64,000 bases of DNA, taken from assembly GCA_964629475.1 (NCBI GenBank), contig CAZVQW010000008.1, forward strand, positions 1-64,000, written 5' to 3'. Of this stretch, positions 8,813 through 20,215 are shown in pieces. The translations under genes were made by a program, and so were the position numbers. The notes under the pieces were generated by a model that was not told the origin of the DNA, did not search any database, and worked only from the letters and a program-made list of their open reading frames with translations. The DNA comes from SMWD01 sp964629475 (lineage in GTDB: Bacteria > Pseudomonadota > Gammaproteobacteria > Steroidobacterales > GCA-2729495). Numbering within the stretch: the first letter of the stretch is position 1; every line of letters starts with the position of its first letter.

Positions 8813-9373
8813 ATGTCGACGTTCTATGTTCTGCTGGCCATCCTCGCCGCCGCCGTCTTATACGGTATTGCGATCTACAACAAGCTGGTGCGAAACAAGA
8901 ACCTGGTCGACGAAGGCTGGAGCGGTATCGAGACGCAACTCAAGCGCCGCGCAAACCTGATCCCGAATCTCGTCGAGACCGTCAAGGGCTACGCGACGCA
9001 CGAACGCTCGGCTCTCGAGGAAGTCACGAAGCTGCGCACCGAGGCGATGTCGACAACCGATATCGCCGAACGGGGTCACAAGGAAGGCGAGTTGACGGCT
9101 GCCCTGGGCCGCTTGTTCGCGGTCGCCGAAGCCTATCCGGATCTGAAGGCCAGCCAGAACTTCATCGACCTGCAGGACGACCTGAGCGAGATCGAAAACG
9201 AGATTCAGCTCGCACGACGCTATTACAACGGCACCGTGCGTAACATGAATATTCTCGTCGAATCCTTTCCGAGCAATCTCGTTGCCAGCATGTTTGCATT
9301 CGTGACCGCAAACTTCTTCGAAATAGACGATGCCGACGATCGGACCGTTCCCGAAGTGTCATTCGACGGCTGA
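8813..9373 (+). CDS. lemA: LemA family protein
   Basis: A 186-residue LemA protein: one N-terminal membrane helix (FYVLLAILAAAVLYGIAIYN), then the conserved helical core (NLVDEGWSGIETQLKRRANL, IPNLVETVKGYATHE, ARRYYNGTVRNMN). The FP...A.MF motif appears near the end as FPSNLVASMFAF. LemA proteins are envelope proteins of poorly defined role, commonly encoded beside DUF2207 or TPM-domain proteins, as here. Confidence 0.93.
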   Translation: MSTFYVLLAILAAAVLYGIAIYNKLVRNKNLVDEGWSGIETQLKRRANLIPNLVETVKGYATHERSALEEVTKLRTEAMSTTDIAERGHKEGELTAALGRLFAVAEAYPDLKASQNFIDLQDDLSEIENEIQLARRYYNGTVRNMNILVESFPSNLVASMFAFVTANFFEIDDADDRTVPEVSFDG

Positions 9374-9380
9374 TACACCG

Positions 9381-11312
<1,932 letters not shown>

Positions 11313-11339
11313 GCGCTGCATAGCCACAGTCAATAACGC

Positions 11340-12275
11340 TTACACGAGGGCCGGTCGCTCGATCTGACCGTTCAGACAGTTTGCCATCTGGCGAAGCGAA
11401 CGCGGCTTTTGCTCGAGTACCTGGCGAGTCAGCCAATCGTTGATAGCGGCGATATCGTCTTCCATCAGGAATGCACGCTTGTCTTTCCAGCCGACAAACG
11501 ACATGCAACTCTCCATGCTGACGAGCAGCGGACCGTCTTCCTCTCCTTCTTCGATCCGGCAATCCGGCACGATAATGACCGGTTGCACGACAAGCGGCTC
11601 ACTAACGCACTCGGATAACGCGCGCGTCAATGCGATGATGGTCTTTCCATATTGACGCAGGTCATGACGCACGGCGCCGGGTTGAAAAATCAGCCCACCC
11701 CTGCGGAAACTCACGGACTCGCAATTCTGCACCGGTCGCGGGACCAGGCTTACCGTATAAACGCCGTTGCTGCCGACAATGACGTTGTCGATGATCGCAT
11801 CGCCGATCGGCACGGCATGATAAACACGATTGCCGCGCAACTGCGCCTCGGTCAGCCGCTGAGCAACCTCGATGTGCGTATCCAGCAGTCGTGCCAGGCG
11901 CGCACGGTAGCGCACCAGCTGCAGCATCCGGGCAATACCGAACCCGAGCATTAACAACAGCACAACGGCGATAAAGGCGTTAAGGCCAACGGGCAGAACA
12001 GGCCACCATCCATGCCGGCCGAAGCCAATCAGTAGCACGAGCGAGACACAAAACAACAATGCAGCAGTACGATAATGATCCCAGCGACGTCCGGTAATCT
12101 TCAGTGCCTGGTGGACAATTTCACCCGAACGGCAACTGATGGGTCGCGGGCTTCGAAAACGCCGCAACAAACCGGCAATCACGTTCGCCAGCCAGACTGC
12201 CAATAGATAAGTCGCACCGACTGCGAAGGCCACCACGGCAAATGCGATCAATTCAGGAAAAAAGGACCAGCCCAT
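11340..12275 (-). CDS. Membrane protein with degenerate NERD-like domain
   Basis: A 311-residue protein with an N-terminal membrane helix, a pair of helices around 70-120, and a C-terminal soluble domain. In that domain the stretch AIIDNVIVGSNGVYTVSLVP resembles the core of nuclease-related (NERD) domains (D-h-h-V-x-G-x-x-G-V-y-h-h-E-V-K), but the catalytic E-x-K is replaced by S-L-V. It may be a non-catalytic relative. It converges on the DUF2207 gene 27 bases away. Confidence 0.5.
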   Translation of the reverse strand: MGWSFFPELIAFAVVAFAVGATYLLAVWLANVIAGLLRRFRSPRPISCRSGEIVHQALKITGRRWDHYRTAALLFCVSLVLLIGFGRHGWWPVLPVGLNAFIAVVLLLMLGFGIARMLQLVRYRARLARLLDTHIEVAQRLTEAQLRGNRVYHAVPIGDAIIDNVIVGSNGVYTVSLVPRPVQNCESVSFRRGGLIFQPGAVRHDLRQYGKTIIALTRALSECVSEPLVVQPVIIVPDCRIEEGEEDGPLLVSMESCMSFVGWKDKRAFLMEDDIAAINDWLTRQVLEQKPRSLRQMANCLNGQIERPALV

Positions 12276-12340
12276 AGCGAACCAGCGTAGGCAAGTAGCC
12301 GGGTCTATACCATGACGAAATTCACAAACTGACTGCCCGC

Positions 12341-14344
12341 TTAAAAAATATTCAGCAGAGATTTCTTCGCGCCGCGATTTTCCAGCAGAGAGACAATATT
12401 TTTATAATCTGCCTGTTCTGCCAGATCTTTAGCCGTATAGTGATCACGGTTGACAAGATTTTTCTCCGCGCCACCATCTATTAAGATTGAAACAATGTCT
12501 TCACGTCCGAGTGCGGCAGCGCGCATAAGCGCACTGTTACCCCGCTGATTGCGGAGATCAATGTCTGCACCTGAGGTCATCAGGATGCGAACCGTTTCAA
12601 TATGCCCGGCGGCGGCGGCAACTATCGTTGCCGTATTGCCCGAATTAGTCTGGGTATCGATGTCGCTTCCACGCTTCACAAGCGCCTGCACCACCTTTTC
12701 CTCCCCGCGGCGGGCCGCCTCGATCAACGCAGTGTGATTCTGCAAATCAGGGATATTTGTATTTGCGCCATGATCACATAACAATCCGAGGTTCCCGGTT
12801 TGCCCTGACTGAACTGCAAACCAGACAGCTGTCTGACCCTGAAGGTTGCGCTCATCAATACCAGCCCCGTAATCCAGAAGCTGAATCAACATCGTCAGAG
12901 AATCCAGCGTAGCCGCCCGCATCAAAGCGGTTTCACCGTTCGTATTCCGACCGTCCACAGCAGCACCGAGGTCCAGCAATGTTGTCACGGCGGGCTCCTG
13001 CTGATATTCAACCGCCAGCAACAATGCCGTCACTCCGCTGGTACGGGCCTTTGAATTCACCGCAGCCCCACTTGAGATCAGCATTTTAATCGTCTCGGTG
13101 TGTCCGTTCTGAGCAGCCCAGTGAAGTGGAGTGAAGCCATTATTTTGACGAAGATTCGGATCGGTACCGGCAGAAAGCAGAATGTCGACTATCTGGTGAT
13201 GGCCTCGCCATGCTGCGCGGCTAAGTGCCGTATGGCCCTCCAGATCCTGCTCATTGATATCACTACTACTGGCCAGAGCCTGCCTGACAAGATCCGGATC
13301 GCCTCTCCAGGCAGCATAGATTAACGGTGTCCAGCCGACCTCGCCATCAGGAATCTCACTCAAGGCTACCCTGCGGATTTTCGCAGCGGCAGATTTCCGG
13401 AGAGGATCCCTGCCGCCATGCGCCAGCAGAATGCGTGCGATGTTCTCGTGGCCCCTTTGCCGGGCTGCCGTGAGCGCCGTCCACCCCCGTTCATCCTCCA
13501 GTTGAATAGCAGCATTATTTTCGAGTAATGCCGTAACGATGGCTTCGGCATTTCTGGCCGACGCGATGATCAATGCTGTATTTCCTGTGGCATCCTGGAA
13601 ATTAATATCCGCTCCGGCCTCAAGCAAAATGCGTAACACCGACAGGTTCTCCATACGGGCTGCTCTGTGTAATGGAATATCCCAGGCCATGCTGATGCCA
13701 TTTACATCAGCGCCGTGTTGAATAAGCAGCTTTACGATCTCTGCGTTTTCGTTGTCAATTGCCTCGAGCAAAGCCGTCCGCCCATTCTCGTCCTCCGAGT
13801 CCGCCGGCACACCACTGGTCAACAACAGTAGCAGCGCCTGTCGATCATCTCTTTGCGCGGCACGCCTTAGAGCAATGGCCCGCTCTGCCGGATCAGTCAA
13901 CTCCGTCAGGCTGTCATCTCGCTTCGCCAGCGCCACCAGGCGCGAGGCGGCCAATCGATGGCCTTGCCGGGCGGCCTTTTCAAACCAGGTAATCGCCAGG
14001 TCCCTGTTTGCCTCTCCAGCGGTACGGCTTTCCAGCATCTGGCCCAGACTATATTGAGCCCGGGGATCGCCACTCTCGGCGGCAGCGGTAAATAATTCAG
14101 TTGCCTTGTCCAGGTCTTTCAATACACCACGGCCTGAGCGATAAAGAGAGGCCAGCTGATACTGGGCATCCGCATTTCCGGCCTGCGCGAGGGATTGATA
14201 AATCCGTGCTGCCGCCGAGAAATCCTTTACACGGACTGCGGTTCTGGCTTCCGCCAGAGTGTCAGAAAGAGGCTCCGTAAATCCGGATAACGGCACAACC
14301 CCAAGCCATAGCGTAAGGAAAACATGAGTTCGAATACTATTCAT
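12341..14344 (-). CDS. Exported Sel1-repeat and ankyrin-repeat protein
   Basis: A 667-residue protein with a signal peptide (HVFLTLWLGVVPLSGFTE). Sel1-like repeats at about 40-140 (AGNADAQYQLASLYRSGRGV, SGDPRAQYSLGQMLE) are followed by about 14 ankyrin repeats from 160 to the end (for example GFTPLHWAAQNGHTETIKML). Both repeat types are protein-binding scaffolds. The ATG overlaps the stop of the Fe-S/FAD oxidoreductase gene (TAATG), so the two are translationally coupled. It may scaffold the periplasmic multihaem cytochromes encoded nearby (inference); no catalytic domain is seen. Confidence 0.85.
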   Translation of the reverse strand: MNSIRTHVFLTLWLGVVPLSGFTEPLSDTLAEARTAVRVKDFSAAARIYQSLAQAGNADAQYQLASLYRSGRGVLKDLDKATELFTAAAESGDPRAQYSLGQMLESRTAGEANRDLAITWFEKAARQGHRLAASRLVALAKRDDSLTELTDPAERAIALRRAAQRDDRQALLLLLTSGVPADSEDENGRTALLEAIDNENAEIVKLLIQHGADVNGISMAWDIPLHRAARMENLSVLRILLEAGADINFQDATGNTALIIASARNAEAIVTALLENNAAIQLEDERGWTALTAARQRGHENIARILLAHGGRDPLRKSAAAKIRRVALSEIPDGEVGWTPLIYAAWRGDPDLVRQALASSSDINEQDLEGHTALSRAAWRGHHQIVDILLSAGTDPNLRQNNGFTPLHWAAQNGHTETIKMLISSGAAVNSKARTSGVTALLLAVEYQQEPAVTTLLDLGAAVDGRNTNGETALMRAATLDSLTMLIQLLDYGAGIDERNLQGQTAVWFAVQSGQTGNLGLLCDHGANTNIPDLQNHTALIEAARRGEEKVVQALVKRGSDIDTQTNSGNTATIVAAAAGHIETVRILMTSGADIDLRNQRGNSALMRAAALGREDIVSILIDGGAEKNLVNRDHYTAKDLAEQADYKNIVSLLENRGAKKSLLNIF

Positions 14345-15669
14345 TATGCGGTTCCAAATTTTGTTTCAACCTCAATACCTATTGACTGAAGAAAGGCGGT
14401 CGGCAGAATGCCGCCGGCACTGACAATAACTGCCTCGTTCTTCAGTTCCATCTGATTACCCTGTTGTTCCAGCGTTACCAGGCCGCTACCGATCGATACT
14501 ACATTCGAGCTGAAGAGCACCGTCAACCGGCCTGCTTTTTCAGCCTGCTCCACCTCCTGCCGGTTTTTTGGTTTGGCGCGAGTAAAGGCGCCAGATCGAT
14601 AAGAAAGCGTTACAGTCGTACCCTCGACAGCTGAAATGGTTTCAGCAGCCTCCAGCGCGCTGTCACCACCTCCAACGACCAATACATGCTGGCCTTTGAA
14701 TTGCTCCGGATCGATCAAGCGATAGGTGACTTTCGGCGACTCTTCTCCAGGCACACCCAGCTTGCGTGGTGTGCCGCGTCGACCAATGGCCAGTAAAATC
14801 GCATGGGTGCGATAACTGGATTTACTGGTCTGAACTTCGAACCCGTTTGCTACAGATGCGACCGATTCGACCCGCTCTTTATAGTTGATGGCTACATTGG
14901 TTTTTTCTTCGGTTTGCTCCCAGAATTCCAGTAGTTTTTCCTTCGTCGTTTCCCGAAATTTGACTTTGCCCACTTTCGGCAAATGCACGGGTGCGGTCAT
15001 CACGATCTTGCCTCGAGGATAATGGGCCACGGTTCCCCCGAGCGTCTCCTGTTCCACCGTGACGCACTTCAAGCCACGCTCCATTGCGGCCAGTGACGCA
15101 GAGAACCCGGCCGGACCCGCACCGACGACCAGTACATCGAGGTCTGCGCCGTTGGCCTTGTTCCGGCTCTTGTAAATCGATTCGACCGCCTGCCGCCCCT
15201 GCTCAACCGCGTTGCGAATTAACCCCATGCCGCCCAATTCACCGGCGATAAAAATACCGGGCACGTTTGACTCAAAGTTTGATTGAACATGGGGAATATC
15301 CACACCGCGTCGTTCGGTGCCAAATACCAGGGTGATAGCGCCATGTGGACAGGCCGTGAGACAGGCCCCATGGCCGATACATTCTGTTGGATTTATCAAC
15401 TCAGCCTTTCCATGGATGAGTCCGATAACCTGGTGCCCCGGCATTTCCGGGCAGGCAGCAATACATGAGCTACAGCCGGTACATTTTGTGGGATCAATGA
15501 CCGGGTGCAGCGAAGCAGGTTCTGTAAGGCCCGCCTCCAGCGCTTCCTTACGTGTGCGAATACTGGCGTCGTGATGGCTTCTGTGCCTGCGTACATACAG
15601 GTACAGAATCAAGCCCATCGGGGTGATGTATAAAAGGAAGGATACCGGGTCCTGCATGATCGAGCTCAT
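14344..15669 (-). CDS. Membrane-anchored Fe-S/FAD oxidoreductase (thioredoxin reductase-like)
   Basis: A 441-residue fusion. An N-terminal helix (FLLYITPMGLILYLYV) is followed by a two-cluster ferredoxin-like region and a pyridine-nucleotide/FAD oxidoreductase fold with GAGPAG at 183-188 and GGGDSA in the second Rossmann motif. Cluster 1 has C63, C66, C69, C73. Cluster 2 has only C97, C103, C107 with His100 in the position of the second Cys, so it may be a 3Fe or His-ligated cluster. It probably moves electrons between NAD(P)H and a membrane or ferredoxin partner. It faces the multihaem cytochrome genes. The ATG at 15669 is chosen over a TTG at 15687; the start is uncertain. Confidence 0.82.
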   Translation of the reverse strand: MSSIMQDPVSFLLYITPMGLILYLYVRRHRSHHDASIRTRKEALEAGLTEPASLHPVIDPTKCTGCSSCIAACPEMPGHQVIGLIHGKAELINPTECIGHGACLTACPHGAITLVFGTERRGVDIPHVQSNFESNVPGIFIAGELGGMGLIRNAVEQGRQAVESIYKSRNKANGADLDVLVVGAGPAGFSASLAAMERGLKCVTVEQETLGGTVAHYPRGKIVMTAPVHLPKVGKVKFRETTKEKLLEFWEQTEEKTNVAINYKERVESVASVANGFEVQTSKSSYRTHAILLAIGRRGTPRKLGVPGEESPKVTYRLIDPEQFKGQHVLVVGGGDSALEAAETISAVEGTTVTLSYRSGAFTRAKPKNRQEVEQAEKAGRLTVLFSSNVVSIGSGLVTLEQQGNQMELKNEAVIVSAGGILPTAFLQSIGIEVETKFGTA

Positions 15670-16037
15670 CGGTATTATTTCAGCCAACCAAGCCGGTATT
15701 TTCGAGCCTTCCGACTCTTGCGTGTGTGAGCTGCATCACAGTAACAAACAGATATCTTCGTCTACTCTGGACCGTGGATGATGGCAACTCACGCATGACT
15801 TCATCATGAAACGACATAATATTGGATTGAGCAAAAATTTGTGTATTTGTGTGAAATATGCACAATAGCGTTGATATGCGCAACAGACTCCTGGATGCCA
15901 GTCTCCCGGCCGGGTGAATTAACCGCATCGAGAACCGGATCCGGAACCTCAACCTGAATTGAAACACCTCAACTATCCATCCGACTAAATTAGGAATTTC
16001 TCTGCCAGCCTGAAGCTAACTACCGACAGCACATCAA
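15670..16037. promoter_or_regulatory. Divergent intergenic region of the multihaem module
   Basis: A 368-base gap without a convincing gene, between the minus-strand oxidoreductase and the plus-strand cytochrome operon; it must hold both promoters. It contains an inverted repeat TTGTG-N9-CACAA at 15847-15865 in an AT-rich stretch, a possible operator. It resembles a CRP site only loosely, because the TGTGA/GCACA spacing is one base short. Confidence 0.35.
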
Positions 16038-16964
16038 ATGGACAATACAAATACAGCAACCATCCGATCCCTTTCTCTGGACTCTGCCAAGAGCAAGACC
16101 CGTCAATATCGCGCACTATTTGCATGGCTTCGCCGGCAGTCTGCATTGATCGGCTATCTGCTCGCGGCTCTGATCACTTACGCAGGCTGGATCGGCCGGG
16201 CTGAGCGCAACATAACCGCAGAAGATGGCCTCGGTTATTTCCTGGGAATCGTGGGTGCATCATTAATGGCAGCACTTTTACTGTATCCATTGCGAAAGCG
16301 TATACGTTTCCTGAGTTTTCTTGGAACCACCCGGCGCTGGTTTTTCTGGCACATGGTATTGGGAATCGTTGGCCCGATATTTATCCTGTATCACAGCAAT
16401 TTTGCATTGGGTTCTCTGAACTCCCGTATCGCTTTGTACTGCATGTTGCTGGTTTCAGGCAGTGGACTAGTCGGGCGGTACCTGTATTCACAAATCCATA
16501 ATGGATTGTATGGCCGTAAAACGACACTGGGTTCAGTCACCAGGAAAATGCAGGAATCGATTGATCAACTGTCAAAATCCGGTGGGCTAGTAAAGGAAAT
16601 TCAGGAATACCTGACCGAGCTCGATCACCAGGTTCTCGAGCCACCGCACACCATACCTGAAAGCCTGATACGCCCACTGAAAATGGCCGTCAAGACCCGC
16701 ATTGCGTATATCCGGCTGAACTGGGTGTTACGGAAGAAATTGATTGCGCGGTCGATCGAATCAGAGGCTATTACAAAGCATCGCAACCATCTGGAGTCAT
16801 TGACCCGGCGCTATTTGCGTGACCATCTTCGGGAAGTACGCAGTATCGCGCATCTGAATTTGTTCGAGCGGCTATTTTCTTTATGGCACATATTACATTT
16901 GCCGTTCTTCTTGATGCTTTGCATCTCCGCAATCGTTCATATATTAGCGGTTCACATGTACTGA
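16038..16964 (+). CDS. b-type haem membrane protein of the multihaem module
   Basis: A 308-residue integral membrane protein with about four to five helices and a central basic, coiled-coil-like segment (about 150-265). Histidines lie in paired positions of the helices (FFWHMVLG, ILYHSNF, LWHILHLPF, IVHILAVH), as in ferric-reductase-like di-haem b proteins. It could carry electrons across the inner membrane from the facing FAD/Fe-S protein or quinol to the periplasmic cytochromes. The family assignment is tentative. It is the first gene of a plus-strand run to 25745. Confidence 0.6.
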   Translation: MDNTNTATIRSLSLDSAKSKTRQYRALFAWLRRQSALIGYLLAALITYAGWIGRAERNITAEDGLGYFLGIVGASLMAALLLYPLRKRIRFLSFLGTTRRWFFWHMVLGIVGPIFILYHSNFALGSLNSRIALYCMLLVSGSGLVGRYLYSQIHNGLYGRKTTLGSVTRKMQESIDQLSKSGGLVKEIQEYLTELDHQVLEPPHTIPESLIRPLKMAVKTRIAYIRLNWVLRKKLIARSIESEAITKHRNHLESLTRRYLRDHLREVRSIAHLNLFERLFSLWHILHLPFFLMLCISAIVHILAVHMY

Positions 16965-16981
16965 ACCGATTATCCGGCACG

Positions 16982-18556
16982 ATGATGGCGCACAGGTTTC
17001 AAGTCTGGATTGGGGTTTCAATTATGCTTGCCTGCCTTGGTCACAATGCAGCGGCAACCAGTATCGAAACATTGGTCATGCCAGGCCAGGTAATTCAGGG
17101 TCATGCTGAAATTGAAGAGAACTGCAGCGAATGTCATGCGGCATTTTCCAAGGCTTTGCAGCGCGATCTGTGTATCAATTGCCACGATCACACAGATATC
17201 GCCAAGGACCTCGAGACCAAAAAGGGCTTTCACGGCCTGTTTGCTCCGGCAAGAAAGTCGAAATGTTCATCCTGCCATACGGAACACAAAGGACGAGATG
17301 CGGACATCATTGGTCTGGATGATGAAACCTTCGACCATCAATTTACAGACTTTGCTCTCTCTGGCTCGCACGAAACAGCGGCCTGTGACGGGTGCCACGA
17401 GCCAGACACGAAACACCGAACCGCAGCAGCTGAATGTTTTGGTTGCCATAAAGATGATGACAACCATCGCGGACAACTTGGCGAAGAGTGCGAAAACTGC
17501 CACCAGGAAACCAACTGGCGGGAAACAGAATTCGATCACGACAAGGATAGCGAGTTCGCGCTCACCGGTGCCCATTTGGAAAATGAGTGCAATCTATGTC
17601 ATATCAACCAGCAATATAAAGATATGCCCAAGGACTGTTACTCCTGTCATCGTATCGATGACAGTCACAATGGCGAGAATGGCACAACCTGCGAGACTTG
17701 CCACAAGACAAGTGCCTGGGACGACTCGACGTTTGATCATGCCCGTGAATCCGAATTTGCCCTGGAAGGGAAACACAATGAGATTGCCTGCGAAAACTGC
17801 CATGTGACCAGCAAATTTGATGATCCGCTGGAAAAGGAGTGTGTCGCTTGCCATCGCAGTGATGATGATCATCAGGGCCTGAACGGAGTGGAGTGCGGCA
17901 AATGTCACAAATCGACTGATTGGGCAGAAAGTTTTTTTGATCACGGCCAGGACTCGAAATTCCCGTTGCTGGGGCGACATAAAGAACAGGTCTGTCAGGC
18001 CTGCCACAAAGGCCCGGTATACGACGTACTACTTGAGGTTGAATGTATTGGTTGCCATGAAAATGACGATATTCACAAAGGGGATCAGAGTACGGATTGC
18101 GGCCACTGCCACCAGGAATCAGGCTGGAACGATGACGTCATATTTGACCATGATTTTACACTCTTCCCGCTGATTGGACTCCATGCCGTTGCGCCTTGCG
18201 AGGCCTGCCACGTATCTGCAGGGTTCCACGATTCAGGAAGCCGATGCACTGACTGCCATGAAGGCGAAGATCTGCATGATGGCGGGCTTGGCTCAGAATG
18301 CAATACCTGCCATAACCCCAATGACTGGCAGCTCTGGGACTTCGATCACAACACCGCAACAGAATTCTTGCTGGATGGTAAGCACACCGACCTGGCCTGC
18401 CGTTCCTGCCACCGCAGCAAGGGTAATTTCCAGGCGGAGTTACCCATGCAATGCGCCGGCTGTCACCGCCGGGACGATATTCACGCGGGACAATTCGGGT
18501 CCGATTGCGGGCGTTGTCATACGACAAGTTCGTTTGTTGATCCAGGAAGGCTGTAA
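16982..18556 (+). CDS. Periplasmic multihaem cytochrome c, 21 CxxCH motifs
   Basis: A 524-residue exported protein with a signal peptide (IGVSIMLACLGHNAAA) and 21 CxxCH haem c motifs. They are arranged as doubled units of about 40 residues in which Cys-pair motifs alternate with FDH and extra His residues (for example CENCH...FDH...CNLCH...CYSCH). This is the cytochrome c3 / doubled CxxCH class. It should act as a long periplasmic electron wire. The ATG at 16982 follows the previous stop by 17 bases; a longer reading would overlap the membrane protein and lack a signal peptide. The stop overlaps the next start (TAATG). Confidence 0.9.
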   Translation: MMAHRFQVWIGVSIMLACLGHNAAATSIETLVMPGQVIQGHAEIEENCSECHAAFSKALQRDLCINCHDHTDIAKDLETKKGFHGLFAPARKSKCSSCHTEHKGRDADIIGLDDETFDHQFTDFALSGSHETAACDGCHEPDTKHRTAAAECFGCHKDDDNHRGQLGEECENCHQETNWRETEFDHDKDSEFALTGAHLENECNLCHINQQYKDMPKDCYSCHRIDDSHNGENGTTCETCHKTSAWDDSTFDHARESEFALEGKHNEIACENCHVTSKFDDPLEKECVACHRSDDDHQGLNGVECGKCHKSTDWAESFFDHGQDSKFPLLGRHKEQVCQACHKGPVYDVLLEVECIGCHENDDIHKGDQSTDCGHCHQESGWNDDVIFDHDFTLFPLIGLHAVAPCEACHVSAGFHDSGSRCTDCHEGEDLHDGGLGSECNTCHNPNDWQLWDFDHNTATEFLLDGKHTDLACRSCHRSKGNFQAELPMQCAGCHRRDDIHAGQFGSDCGRCHTTSSFVDPGRL

Positions 18557-20076
18557 TGACGAGATACCTGGCACTGCTGATTACTCTGACATGCATTGTT
18601 CTGCCCGTGGCGATTTTCGGACAGTCAGCCTTTCAATCCAATTTCGATCACTTCTCAACCGGCTTTCCACTTGAGGGCGTGCATCGAACCACAGATTGCG
18701 CTTCCTGCCATGTGGGAGGAATTTTTCAGGGGACACCACGGCAATGCGCCAGCTGCCACTCCCGGGCAGGCCTGGTCAAAGCGACACCAGTACCGATGGA
18801 CCACATTCTCAGCACCACTCAGTGCGAAGACTGTCACCGGGAAACGTCCTGGGCTCCGGTTACGCGTGTAGATCACACCCAGGTTATTGGCAGTTGTGAC
18901 AGCTGTCACAATGGAGTGAAGGCCGGGGGCAAGTCACCGAACCATATTGCAAGCAGCAACCAATGTGGCGACTGCCATATATCGACAGCCTGGTCCTCTG
19001 CCCGGTTCGATCATTTCAATGTCACCGGTTCCTGTATCAGCTGCCATAACGGCAGTACGGCACCCGGCAAGAATACCGGCCATATCAATACAACCGATGT
19101 TTGCGAAGACTGTCATACCACAACATTTTGGGGGTTGATCGTTCGCGTTGATCACTTCGATGTGATCGGAACCTGCTCGAGCTGTCATAACGGCACGATT
19201 GCAATCGGAAAAAACCCAACTCATATAACCAGCAATAATGTTTGCGAAGACTGTCATACGAGCAATGCCTGGATACCGGCCAACTTCGATCACGCCACCA
19301 TCACCAGCAATTGTTCGGGCTGTCACAACGGCAGCACGGCGACCGGCAAGAATACCGGACATATCAATACGACCAATATTTGTGAGGACTGTCACAACAA
19401 CACCTCATGGTCACCGGTCATTCGTGTTGATCATTTTCAGGTATTGGGAACTTGTTCGAGTTGTCATAACAACACAATTGCTGCCGGCAAGAATCCGACC
19501 CACATTGCCAGCGGTAATAATTGTGAAGACTGTCACACGACCAATGCCTGGATACCGGCCAACTTCGATCACGCCACCATCACTGGTAATTGCTCAAGTT
19601 GTCACAACGGCAGCATAGCGACCGGCAAGAATGCCGGCCATATCCAGACTAATGCTGAATGTGATAACTGTCATTTGAAAACTGCGTGGATACCAGCCGG
19701 CTTTGATCACAACAACATCACTGCGCCCTGCTCTAGTTGCCATAACGGTACTACGGCAACAGGACAGGACGGCGGCCACTTTATTACTGCGCAAGATTGT
19801 ATCGCCTGCCACAACACCAGTGCCTGGCTGCCGGATACATTCCGGCACACAACGCTAAGTTACGAGCCGCTCGATCACAGCGGAAATCTAAGTTGTACTG
19901 CTTGTCACCTGGGGAATTCCGCAGCTGTCAGTTGGTCGTCCCCGACATACCTGCCCGATTGCGCGGGCTGTCATGGAAATGACTACGATCCAGGTGAGGA
20001 TGATCATAATGGGCTGAGTGCGGATCGAAATTGCACAGGTAGTGGCTGTCACAGGATCAGTGACCGTGAGTGGTAA
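18556..20076 (+). CDS. Periplasmic multihaem cytochrome c, 19 CxxCH plus one CX4CH
   Basis: A 506-residue exported cytochrome (signal peptide ALLITLTCIVLPVAIFG) with 19 CxxCH motifs and a final CTGSGCH (CX4CH) near the C-terminus. The central part is a regular array of two alternating modules. One carries AWIPANFDHATIT then CSSCHNG; the other carries RVDHFQVLGTCSSCHN. Together they make a 93-residue, four-haem super-repeat. Its start overlaps the stop of the 21-haem gene, so near-equal amounts of the two are expected. It probably forms part of a periplasmic electron conduit with its neighbours. Confidence 0.9.
   Translation: MTRYLALLITLTCIVLPVAIFGQSAFQSNFDHFSTGFPLEGVHRTTDCASCHVGGIFQGTPRQCASCHSRAGLVKATPVPMDHILSTTQCEDCHRETSWAPVTRVDHTQVIGSCDSCHNGVKAGGKSPNHIASSNQCGDCHISTAWSSARFDHFNVTGSCISCHNGSTAPGKNTGHINTTDVCEDCHTTTFWGLIVRVDHFDVIGTCSSCHNGTIAIGKNPTHITSNNVCEDCHTSNAWIPANFDHATITSNCSGCHNGSTATGKNTGHINTTNICEDCHNNTSWSPVIRVDHFQVLGTCSSCHNNTIAAGKNPTHIASGNNCEDCHTTNAWIPANFDHATITGNCSSCHNGSIATGKNAGHIQTNAECDNCHLKTAWIPAGFDHNNITAPCSSCHNGTTATGQDGGHFITAQDCIACHNTSAWLPDTFRHTTLSYEPLDHSGNLSCTACHLGNSAAVSWSSPTYLPDCAGCHGNDYDPGEDDHNGLSADRNCTGSGCHRISDREW
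19264..19583 (+). repeat. Coding super-repeat in the haem array
   Basis: A 41-base identical stretch beginning AATGCCTGGATACCGGCC occurs at 19264-19304 and 19543-19583, exactly 279 bases (93 codons) apart. It marks recent duplication of a four-haem module inside the cytochrome gene. Confidence 0.9.
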
Positions 20077-20215
20077 CAAAACACTGGCTATGAGCATTAT
20101 CCGCACAACAAGCACAAACAATTCCGACAACTCGAGCGCTGCCGGAAAACCGCCAAAATACCCCGGCACCTGTCGCGTATCTGCTTCCAGTGTATCCCGG
20201 AAACCAGGGTAACCC

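Noticed and set aside
15847..15865. CRP-binding site before the multihaem operon
   Set aside because: The half sites are one base too close for the CRP consensus; kept only as an unassigned inverted repeat.
15680..15967. Possible 95-codon gene upstream of the oxidoreductase
   Set aside because: No homology, arginine-rich start typical of chance frames, and it occupies the region where both promoters must lie.
18556..20076. Regular repeats resembling a CRISPR array
   Set aside because: The repeats are in frame, encode haem motifs and are separated by coding modules, not unique spacers.
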